In this document: one piece after another, positions 6,830-14,406 of the stretch | Layout: the number at the start of each line of letters is the position of its first letter | Position numbering within the stretch: the first letter of the stretch is position 1 | Assembly: GCA_045605025.1 (NCBI GenBank) | Contig: JAZUPE010000078.1 | Span: forward strand, 1 to 24,919 | Origin: SIG598 sp045605025 | GTDB lineage: Bacteria; Bacillota; Clostridia; Oscillospirales; Acutalibacteraceae | Length of the DNA stretch: 24,919 nucleotides | Direction of reading: 5' to 3' | Translations under genes and position numbers: made by a program | Notes under the pieces: model-generated | The model's database searches: none | Told to the model about the DNA's origin: nothing | Seen by the model: the letters and a program-made list of their open reading frames with translations, nothing else

Positions 6830-7546
6830 TCACGCAAGTTTTCCAACCAGCACAAAACCCTCTTTGCCGTTGCCAGCACATAAGGTAACAATACGATCGT
6901 TCTCCGAAACGGAAACATTGCTATGGAATGCGGAATGCTCACCCAGCCACGAAAGATACCGCATGAACTCCGCGCTGTCTGCAAATTCGGTTTTGATTAC
7001 TCCAGTGACGTCGCCTGTTTCTGTTCCTGCATACAGCAGGACAGTGTAAGTGCGATCAGGAGTACATATCGTCATGGATGGAAGCAGCTCGTAATAGTCA
7101 TGTCGAGCGTATTTGAAAATCGAATCGAGCAGTGAACTGCCGTAGATAACCGTATTTTTTTCGGAAAAATCGGCGTTCTGAGCCGGGTCAACGTACAGGC
7201 AGCCAAGTCGGTTGCGCTCGCCGGAAAACAGGTGTTCGCGGTAGAATTTGTTATCCTCGCCCTGCACGATTGGGTAATCGATACCTGTCCCCTCGGAGAT
7301 GATCCATGCACAGATGTCCGGATTCTTCCCGCTGAGCAGCTCGAAATCTACAGAGTCAGATGCGGTGTGCGCCTCTGCAGACAGTGCCTGATATTTCTTC
7401 CGAGCGATGTCAGGCTGATTTCTGTCCATAACCACCATAACAATCGCACCGACGATGAGCAGGGCAAGCGCCGCAAATGCTATTGCATACATGATGAACT
7501 TCCGTCTGCTTTTTTCGTCTGCAGGGATAGTCAGAAAATTCTTCAA
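6830..7546 (-). CDS. Class B sortase-like protein lacking canonical catalytic residues
   Basis: This is a 238-residue type II membrane protein with a membrane helix at about residues 17-40 and an extracellular sortase B fold: DICAWIISEGTGIDYPIVQG, FYREHLFSGERNRLGCLYVD, then FSEKNTVIYG. In active class B sortases the next residue after YG is the catalytic His (YGHN); here it is Ser (YGSS, residue 137). The TLxTC motif is replaced by TLCAG (Cys223 is two places early) and no Arg follows before the final FVLVGKL strand, where one is expected. Start is TTG at 7546 with GAGGTGG just upstream; the nearby ATG is out of frame. It lies 67 nt after the adhesin gene and is probably co-transcribed. The frame is intact and the fold well kept, so it may be a non-catalytic sortase homologue or use a shifted active site. 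Confidence 0.85.
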   Translation of the reverse strand: MKNFLTIPADEKSRRKFIMYAIAFAALALLIVGAIVMVVMDRNQPDIARKKYQALSAEAHTASDSVDFELLSGKNPDICAWIISEGTGIDYPIVQGEDNKFYREHLFSGERNRLGCLYVDPAQNADFSEKNTVIYGSSLLDSIFKYARHDYYELLPSMTICTPDRTYTVLLYAGTETGDVTGVIKTEFADSAEFMRYLSWLGEHSAFHSNVSVSENDRIVTLCAGNGKEGFVLVGKLA

Positions 7547-7568
7547 AAAACCACCTCATGTTTGCAAA

Positions 7569-7597
7569 GCAGGGAGAGGAACGCATCCTCTCCCTGC
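7569..7597 (-). terminator. Hairpin between the adhesin and sortase-like genes
   Basis: A perfect 11 bp stem, GCAGGGAGAGG (7569-7579) with CCTCTCCCTGC (7587-7597), and a 7 nt loop sit in the 67 nt gap. On the minus strand it is followed by TTTGC, a weak U-run, so it may partly terminate transcription or protect the adhesin mRNA 3' end, lowering sortase-like expression relative to the adhesin. Confidence 0.5.
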
Positions 7598-7613
7598 TGC
7601 TGAAAGATATGGT

Positions 7614-10600
7614 TTAGCTCCAGAACTGCCCGGTTTCATCCTCATGCCGGAGTTTCTTCATGCAGATTACGCACAGGAGCATCGCCAGCATTGCGATCTG
7701 CATCACAACGAGAGCAGCAGTCTCGGTGGTTACGCGGTCGCCGGTGTTGGGACCGGCAGTATCTCCGGCAACCTTGCTGTTCTTCTCATTGATGAATGAT
7801 GCCTTGGAGCCATCCTCGGCAATGGTGCCTGCCGCACCGGTGGATGTCATCTTGTAGCCCATGGTATCAGTCTCGGTAACCTTGTAAGCTGCACCTGCGG
7901 GCAGGCCGTAGATGACAGCGGTTTCTCCGTGAGCCAGCTGGATGGTATCGCCGGACTTGACGATGGTTGTGGCCGCTCTTGAGCCTGCAGCAACGCTGAT
8001 GCTCATGCCGCCCAGCGTACCGGTGGTATTGACAGGAACGGTCTCGCCTGCACCGAAGACGCGCAGCTCATAGCCTCCCTTGGCATCAAATTCAACCTTG
8101 AACGAGAATTTCAGAGTGCGGTCAGCCATATCGCCGGTAACCTTGTTGGTAATGGTCAGATTGCCGACCGGAGGCAGCTCGAACTTGTTGGTAAACTCTG
8201 CCAGGGAAGCGGTGGAGGAAATAACTCCCTCAATCTTTCCACTTGACGGAGCGGTAACAAAGTTCTCCACCTTATCCTGCTCGACGGTAAACTTCACACC
8301 CACGAGAATGCCCGAGATGGTGATACTCTCACCGGCCTTGAGGGTGATCTTATCTCCCGACCTGATGGTTCCGGCTACGGAACCGGTGTAGGCATAGGAT
8401 ACGACGCTGTCAAAAGTCACGGTGTAGGTGAACTCTGCGTCAGCAGAAGCATCCTCACCGGAAACCTTGTTGGCGACCGTCAGGGTGCCGTAGGCAAATG
8501 TGCCGGTGGCGGTGATGTCGATGTCGATGTTGCCGTCGGCATCGGTCACAGGCGCGCTGTATGCTGTTGTGTAGTTTTCAACCGACTGTACCTGAACAGT
8601 GTACTCAAGCGCAGCCTCACCCGGAGCAGCAAACCTGTCAGCGCCGGTAAAGGCATACTCGGTTCTGCCGCTTTCGAGGGTGATGCTGTCAACGACGTTT
8701 CCGTCCAGTACAAGGTCGATTATGATCCCGGGGATATCAAGCTCTGCCGGAACATTTTCCCACGCAACCGTGCCGCTGACGGTAATGTCGTTGGCTATCC
8801 ACTTACCAAAAACTTCGATATCTTCGGTAATGACGGTGCCATCCGCAAATTTCGCAGTGCAATCCGCATTGGTGTACCAGCCGTCGAAAAGGTATCCGTC
8901 AGTTTCGTCGGGTTTTTCGGCAGTGTAAAGAGTACCGTAATCAACGGTATTGGCAGCGGGCACAGTCACTCCGTCGGGAGCTTCGCCCACAAACGCATAG
9001 CTTACCGTGTGCTTGTTTGCATCCCAAAGAGCGTTGATGGTCACATCTTCGGCGGGGATGGTGGCGGGAATTTCCTTGTCCCAGCCCTTGAAGGAATAAC
9101 CGGTCTTTTCCGGATCGGCAGGCGCGATGACGGCTGTGCCGTAGTCCTGAGTGACGGGGTCAATGGCAGTGCCGCCGTCGGTATCAAAGGTGATGGTGTA
9201 CTGATTGATCTCCCACTGTGCGGTAATGGTCACATCTTCAGCAGGGATGGTGGCGGGAATTTCCTTGTCCCAGCCCTTGAAGCTGTAGCCGGTCTTTTCC
9301 GGATCGGCGGGTGCGGTGACGGCTGTTCCGTACTTCTGCGTGACGGGGGCAATATCGGTACCGCCGTCGGTGTCAAAGGTGATGGTGTACACATTTGCGG
9401 TCCACTTGCCGTAGAGAGTGGCGTTCTCCAGAAGGACGGTGCCGTTGACAAAACTGCTGATAAGTCCGGCATCGGTGTACCAGCCGTCAAAGGTGTGTCC
9501 GATTACGGCAGAAACGGATCCCGCTGTGTATTTGGAGCCGGCGAGGATTCTGCCGCTGCCGGGCAGTGCTGCGGCACCGGGAATATCGCCGTCCCATGTG
9601 TAATCCACATTGACATAGGGTACAAGACCTGCGTCGAGGTTTTCCATGACAAAGGTCTGTTTGCCGAGATTGTCAGTTGCGGGAATCTCGATTCCGGAGA
9701 TCTCTGCTTTCTTTCCGTTAAGAACAGCATCGCTGTCAAGGCTGTCAACGCCTGCGTCCTTTTCCGAAAGAGCAGAGACATCAAGATCGGGAGCGAAGCT
9801 GACTGAGTATTCACCGACAGGAACCCTGGCGAAGGTGTATTCGCCGTTCGCATTGGTGATTGCAGTGTAGTTTCTGTCGCCGGCAAGGGTGACAGAAACA
9901 CCGGACAGACCGGCTTCGTTTTCGTCCTGCAGACCGTTGCCGTTGGCATCGATCCAGATTCGTCCGGAGACCTCGCCAAACGCAATCTGCAGGGCAAGCT
10001 TGTCAGAGGAATACCAGCCGGCAAAGTGGTTGCCGTTGATGTTGGTAATATCCTCATAATAAATGGAGGAGAAGATGTTTACCGCACGGTTGTCAACGTT
10101 TTCGACAGCCTTGAGGGGCAGAACAAAGTGCTGGGCAACGTCGGAGGGCTCCATGCCCTTGACCGCGATGCGCACGCAGTTGGTGGAATCGGAATAGCTG
10201 CTGCTCCATGCGGTGGAACTGTTCTTCAAGGCGTTACCCACGGTTCCGTAGGAATCACCCGCGCTGAAGGCAGAGGTATTGACCGTGCCGTAGCTGATGG
10301 TAAACACACTCGTGTCGGGGTTGCTGACCGCGCCGGAGAGCACCATGTCGTAGGCAAAGGAAGAAAGTGCGTTTCCGTCTTTGTCAATACCGCTGTTTGC
10401 CTGTCCCCACTGCTGACCCTTCTTGGGAACGGGGATATAGACATAGGTCATTTTTGCTTCTTCTTCGCTTGTCCTGACACCGGAGCCGTTGAGAATACTG
10501 TCTCTTACATTGTATACCTCGTCGGGCTGGATCTGGATATAGCTGGAAGAACCGTCCCATGTGGTGTAGATGCCGCTTCCGGATGCCGTTTCGACAGCTG

Positions 10601-13355
10601 CAGAAACGCTGACATCGGAACGGGCAGATATAATGTAATATCCGGGAGAGTATCCGGAGCTGGGAGCTACGATGCTCTTGTCGGTGTCGGTAAGACCATC
10701 GCCGTCCACATCAAATTCATCGGCTATCTCATTGCGCTGGTTGCGGCGTGTGCGGCTTGCCATGTCCTCATCTGTAACATAAACCGCGTTCTCAGTGTAA
10801 TGTACCGTCTGTGAATCGTTATACGCGCTGGAGGTTGCAACCGAATAGGTCAGCTTCATTATACGGATGTTGCCCGAAAGATCGCACGCGCCTACGCAGG
10901 CGGCATAACGATCCTCAAAGGAGGTGAGGTTTTTAAGACCTGTTGTGTCGATCTTGTATACCTTTGCGAACTTGCCGTCGCCGTTGTGGTCAACCGTTTC
11001 AATGTGGTCAAGAGCGAGGGTTACCACACCGGGATATTCTGAAAGAAGCTCAACGCCCAGACCGTTGGTGAGCTTCACATTACTGATGCCCTCGCCCGTT
11101 TCATCACGGATATAGATGACGGGATAGGGGTGGAAGCCTACGATATACTCTTTGTCCGTCATTGTGCTCCAATAAGATTTTATGGTGGTGGTAAAAGTAA
11201 GTGTATCGCCGGCCTCGGCTCTGATTACATCTTCGTTTGCGGTACCGAGATAGTTCAGCAGATTGGTGCTGTAGCGGGTTGTGAGTTTTACCTTGCCGGT
11301 GTCGTGGAGTATTTCTTCGCCTTCTTCCACCTTATCATAGGCACGGGCAGTTGAGTATACAGTGGAGGTATCCTCATGGAAAGCTTCCTTGACTACACCG
11401 ATAATGGGAGCGTAGACCGAACCGAGACCTCCGACAGACGCTTCACCGGCAGGTATGCCGTAGTGGAAGTCGTCGGAAGTGTCGGCAGGTGTCCCGTTGT
11501 CATCGACATAATCGAGTTCATACTTTATTGCGGAAAGATAGGTGTCTTTGTCAAGACCCAGATCTGTATTCCGCACCAGTGTGTGATAGGAATATTCTGA
11601 ACCGTTTGTGAAGTAGACAGGAAGGGAGATGTTCTTCTGCTGCCATTCATCGCTTCCCTCCACCTTGAACCAGACGGTGGTTGGCTTTTTTTGGTAGGGT
11701 GTTATCAGAGTTACACCCGCCACGCCGATTTTTTCCGTATCAAACTCCAGCTCGATGATTTTGGGCGATGTGGGGTCGGTGCCGGCGTTGCGCATGCTCC
11801 ATGAGGTGAGACGATAGATGGCATCGGGAGCATCCTCGTCATAGGGAACCGGGGAATGACTCGAATTAACATCGGAAATCTCTGTTTTCTCGTCGCGGAC
11901 ATCGGGGTCAACCACTGTAATGGTGGCAGTTCCCACAACGCCGGACGGAACAGTTTGTTCTTCGGTGTCGCCGTATACCTTCCAGCGGAAGTCGGTGGTG
12001 ACGATCATGACTTTCTGACCGATCATGCTGTCCGGGAAGCTCCAGTAATGGGTGGAGGAGAAATACATACTGTAAATCTCCTCGGCGCGGAAGGTGTAGT
12101 TGGTGGTGCCGTCGTCAAGTACTTCGGGCTCTCCCATCATCTGCCACTTTTTGTTCGGCGAGCCTTCCCCTGTATCATCTCTGTCAACGCCCATATAGAT
12201 CACTTCGCTGGGAGCGTTGATGGTAAACTGCATGTATTCATACAGACGGTAACGGTCTTCCAACGCTGCAGAGGTCAGGTAGGAACCGGCGCGCAGGCCG
12301 TTGCGCACACTCGTCTGTACGCCTGCCTTGGTGCGAACGCTTAATTTGCTGCGCAGTATCGTGTTGCTGTTGAACTGCTGAGGGAGAAGGGTGGTCAGAG
12401 AGGCGCTGTCGGCAACCTCTGCGCCGTCCTGCGTACAGGACACCTCGGCGGTGATGGCATCGGAAATGGAGGGGAAGTTGGTCCAGAAGGACTTCTCGAC
12501 AACGATGTCAACAGTGACGGAGGTAACACCATCCTTGAATTCATAGATGTAGGCTCCGTTGCCCAGCGGCTTGATGAAAGTGGTTTCGTCCTGTAATGAG
12601 CTTACCGAATCAAGGGTGGTTTTGGGAATGGTGTTCTCGCCGTTGACCAGCCACACAAGACCGGGCTTAAGGTGAATCTTCAGCTTGAGATTGCTTGCGT
12701 TTTCAGGGAAGCCGGCGATGATTCTGACATTGATCTGCTCGCTGGCGTGGTTTGCGTCATGGCTGATGGTGGCAGATTCAGATGAACCGAACGGAATGTT
12801 CTCGTGCCCCTGCTCTGCGGAGCCGACATCCCACACGCCGGTGACAGACAGATCGGTGCTGCCGGCGAGAAGAATCGCGTCATCCATGCCTGCGTCAACG
12901 GGAACAAGGTCATCTTCGTCGTCCTTTTCTTCAGCAGGACGGCAGGCCTCAGAGTGCGCGTGCTCCGCCTTTCCGCAGACAGATGCATAGCATTCCTGCG
13001 CGTGGGCATGCTGCCCCAGCAGGACATTTCCGCCCTCTTCAAGCGGGCATATCTGTTCGGAAGCATAGCACCCGTCGGTGTGCTCCGCATCAGCGTCACA
13101 TTCGCAGATGAGCTGACGGGTGAAGCAGTCCGCGCCGTGAGCGTGGGCGCCGTACTGATCGCCCTCCGCAAGAGTGCAGGTGAGTTCATAGCACCCGTCG
13201 GTGTGGGAGTGTTCCTCAAGACCGCACTCAAATCCGGCGGCGCTGACCGAAGTCCACACCATCGGCACCATGCTGCATATCATCAGGAACGCAAGCGCTG
13301 TTGCAAGTATACGTTTGCGTGAATTTTTGAAAATCCTGTCCATCAACCGTTCCAT
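7614..13355 (-). CDS. Giant cell-wall-anchored adhesin (1913 residues)
   Basis: Residues 1-40 are a signal peptide (basic, then ALAFLMICSMVPMVWTSVSA). Residues 43-140 are a Cys/His-rich region with repeated H-x-H-x-x-x-C-Y or HTDGCY motifs. After a long unassigned beta-rich region comes an SdrD_B-like domain (about 1130-1230, GRIWIDANGNGLQDENEAG). Next are Listeria/Bacteroides-type Flg_new repeats (about 1250-1525; units ending FDGWYT or FKGWDKEIPA), and two pilin-like domains (about 1580-1870, starting GTLTVANKVSG and LTITNKVTG) of the kind that form isopeptide bonds. The C-terminus has a sorting signal: GPNTGD, a hydrophobic helix (AALVVMQIAMLAMLLCVICM) and KKLRHEDE. It is thus a surface protein anchored by a sortase through an LPXTG-like GPNTG site. 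The ATG at 13355 is chosen for the signal peptide and upstream AAAGG. It is the first gene of a pair with the sortase-like gene. Confidence 0.9.
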   Translation of the reverse strand: MERLMDRIFKNSRKRILATALAFLMICSMVPMVWTSVSAAGFECGLEEHSHTDGCYELTCTLAEGDQYGAHAHGADCFTRQLICECDADAEHTDGCYASEQICPLEEGGNVLLGQHAHAQECYASVCGKAEHAHSEACRPAEEKDDEDDLVPVDAGMDDAILLAGSTDLSVTGVWDVGSAEQGHENIPFGSSESATISHDANHASEQINVRIIAGFPENASNLKLKIHLKPGLVWLVNGENTIPKTTLDSVSSLQDETTFIKPLGNGAYIYEFKDGVTSVTVDIVVEKSFWTNFPSISDAITAEVSCTQDGAEVADSASLTTLLPQQFNSNTILRSKLSVRTKAGVQTSVRNGLRAGSYLTSAALEDRYRLYEYMQFTINAPSEVIYMGVDRDDTGEGSPNKKWQMMGEPEVLDDGTTNYTFRAEEIYSMYFSSTHYWSFPDSMIGQKVMIVTTDFRWKVYGDTEEQTVPSGVVGTATITVVDPDVRDEKTEISDVNSSHSPVPYDEDAPDAIYRLTSWSMRNAGTDPTSPKIIELEFDTEKIGVAGVTLITPYQKKPTTVWFKVEGSDEWQQKNISLPVYFTNGSEYSYHTLVRNTDLGLDKDTYLSAIKYELDYVDDNGTPADTSDDFHYGIPAGEASVGGLGSVYAPIIGVVKEAFHEDTSTVYSTARAYDKVEEGEEILHDTGKVKLTTRYSTNLLNYLGTANEDVIRAEAGDTLTFTTTIKSYWSTMTDKEYIVGFHPYPVIYIRDETGEGISNVKLTNGLGVELLSEYPGVVTLALDHIETVDHNGDGKFAKVYKIDTTGLKNLTSFEDRYAACVGACDLSGNIRIMKLTYSVATSSAYNDSQTVHYTENAVYVTDEDMASRTRRNQRNEIADEFDVDGDGLTDTDKSIVAPSSGYSPGYYIISARSDVSVSAAVETASGSGIYTTWDGSSSYIQIQPDEVYNVRDSILNGSGVRTSEEEAKMTYVYIPVPKKGQQWGQANSGIDKDGNALSSFAYDMVLSGAVSNPDTSVFTISYGTVNTSAFSAGDSYGTVGNALKNSSTAWSSSYSDSTNCVRIAVKGMEPSDVAQHFVLPLKAVENVDNRAVNIFSSIYYEDITNINGNHFAGWYSSDKLALQIAFGEVSGRIWIDANGNGLQDENEAGLSGVSVTLAGDRNYTAITNANGEYTFARVPVGEYSVSFAPDLDVSALSEKDAGVDSLDSDAVLNGKKAEISGIEIPATDNLGKQTFVMENLDAGLVPYVNVDYTWDGDIPGAAALPGSGRILAGSKYTAGSVSAVIGHTFDGWYTDAGLISSFVNGTVLLENATLYGKWTANVYTITFDTDGGTDIAPVTQKYGTAVTAPADPEKTGYSFKGWDKEIPATIPAEDVTITAQWEINQYTITFDTDGGTAIDPVTQDYGTAVIAPADPEKTGYSFKGWDKEIPATIPAEDVTINALWDANKHTVSYAFVGEAPDGVTVPAANTVDYGTLYTAEKPDETDGYLFDGWYTNADCTAKFADGTVITEDIEVFGKWIANDITVSGTVAWENVPAELDIPGIIIDLVLDGNVVDSITLESGRTEYAFTGADRFAAPGEAALEYTVQVQSVENYTTAYSAPVTDADGNIDIDITATGTFAYGTLTVANKVSGEDASADAEFTYTVTFDSVVSYAYTGSVAGTIRSGDKITLKAGESITISGILVGVKFTVEQDKVENFVTAPSSGKIEGVISSTASLAEFTNKFELPPVGNLTITNKVTGDMADRTLKFSFKVEFDAKGGYELRVFGAGETVPVNTTGTLGGMSISVAAGSRAATTIVKSGDTIQLAHGETAVIYGLPAGAAYKVTETDTMGYKMTSTGAAGTIAEDGSKASFINEKNSKVAGDTAGPNTGDRVTTETAALVVMQIAMLAMLLCVICMKKLRHEDETGQFWS
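9013..9390 (-). repeat. Two near-identical 189 bp coding repeats in the adhesin
   Basis: Units 9202-9390 and 9013-9201 encode 63-residue Flg_new modules that are nearly identical in protein and DNA (YTITFDTDGGT, KYGTAV or DYGTAV, ADPEKTGYSFKGWDKEIPAT, IPAEDVTI). High DNA identity points to a recent duplication and possible length variation by slippage or recombination. Confidence 0.85.
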
Positions 13356-13776
13356 GATTACGTCGCCCTTTCCTTTTTCGCTTCTCTCAAACTCTTTTTC
13401 TTTTTTGGGTTATCGTTCCGTTTTTTTCTGTACTTTTTCTCTCATAAAGAAATGTACACGTTTTCATCCTGAGATTTGACTAATTATGAAAACATCGTGA
13501 CAATTTCGTAAAAAATCGCATTATAACCACGTTTATTTTAGCACAAACAAGCTTAAATATCAAGATTTTACCATTATTTTTACAGATAATCAGAGAAACT
13601 CTATCAATTTATCGCACGCTGTTCATACCATTTCTTGTTCTAAAAAGAAACCCGACGTCTGTCGCTGCCCGCATTGTTCAAAGACGCAGAAAGATGTCCT
13701 CTCCCCTGCTCTCCGCCTTGACCTCCTCTGCCGGACGGGATATAATAAACACACAATACCACCGGAGGTGACGCAC
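13356..13776. other. Divergent intergenic region between adhesin and AlbA_2 gene
   Basis: On the minus strand TATAAT (13525-13520) is a candidate -10 for the adhesin, with a poor -35, which gives a long purine-rich leader of about 155 nt. On the plus strand the promoter at 13718-13746 serves the AlbA_2 gene. The AT-rich middle (13480-13620) shows no gene. I could not match the leader to a known riboswitch. Confidence 0.45.
13718..13746 (+). promoter_or_regulatory. Strong sigma-A promoter for the AlbA_2 gene
   Basis: TTGACC (13718-13723), exactly 17 bp, then TATAAT (13741-13746), 30 bp before the start codon. This leaves a very short leader that is mostly ribosome binding site (GGAGG at 13764-13768). 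Confidence 0.85.
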
Positions 13777-14253
13777 ATGATCGACCTTGCCGACATCGGA
13801 AAATACAGCGAAAACAACCGCCTTGAGGCCAAAAAAGCGGTGGGTGGTCTGCCCGAAAGCATCTGGGAGACCTATTCCGCCTTTGCCAACACCTTCGGTG
13901 GAATTATTCTGCTGGGTGTAATGGAGCAGGATGATAAATCCTTCGCCTGCGTGGAGCTGCCCGATCCGGAGTATCTTGTGGAGGAGTTCATGCGTCTGGT
14001 CAATGACCGGTCGGTGGTCAGCGACAACATTCTGCGTGACGGTGACGTGCGGGTGGAGGACTGCGGCGGTCACTGCATCGTGGTCATCGAAGTGCCCCGT
14101 GCCGCCCGTGAGGTGCGTCCGGTGTACATCGGCACCGACCCTGTCGCGGGTTCATATTACCGCAGCGGAGACGGTGATTATCGCTTCGCTCCGGCGCAGG
14201 TTCATTACATGATGGAGCGCAAGGAACGTCTTGCCGCTAACCACCGCACATAG
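13777..14253 (+). CDS. Stand-alone Schlafen/AlbA_2 domain protein
   Basis: 158 residues matching the AlbA_2 (Schlafen, PF04326) fold: LEAKKAVGGLPESIWETYSA, FANTFGGIILLGV near residues 30-48, and a C-terminal part with VRPVYIG, YYRSGDGDYRFAP. In most bacterial members this domain is the N-terminal part of a longer protein with a winged-helix or ATP-binding (HATPase_c_4) domain and is thought to bind nucleic acid. Here it is the whole protein. The ATG at 13777 with GGAGG 8 nt upstream is preferred to the in-frame GTG at 13768. It is monocistronic, with its own promoter and a strong terminator. Role unknown; regulatory DNA or RNA binding is the family expectation. Confidence 0.83.
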   Translation: MIDLADIGKYSENNRLEAKKAVGGLPESIWETYSAFANTFGGIILLGVMEQDDKSFACVELPDPEYLVEEFMRLVNDRSVVSDNILRDGDVRVEDCGGHCIVVIEVPRAAREVRPVYIGTDPVAGSYYRSGDGDYRFAPAQVHYMMERKERLAANHRT

Positions 14254-14275
14254 CACATGATGAAAAATATGACAA

Positions 14276-14326
14276 AACGCAGCGGCAAGCCGGGATGTCC
14301 CGTCGCCGCTGCGTTTTCTTTTTTTC
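14276..14326. terminator. Bidirectional rho-independent terminator
   Basis: AACGCAGCGGC (14276-14286) pairs with GCCGCTGCGTT (14305-14315), with a further inner pairing, CGGGA/TCCCG. T-runs follow on the plus strand (TTTTCTTTTTTT) and four T on the minus strand. It separates the AlbA_2 gene from the convergent envelope operon. Confidence 0.9.
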
Positions 14327-14406
14327 TGCAACTCAATTCACAGTCCGGAATCCCGTTATCGCTGTAACATCCTCCGACCGCATATTGCAAGCCTCCGGTA
14401 CGGCAA

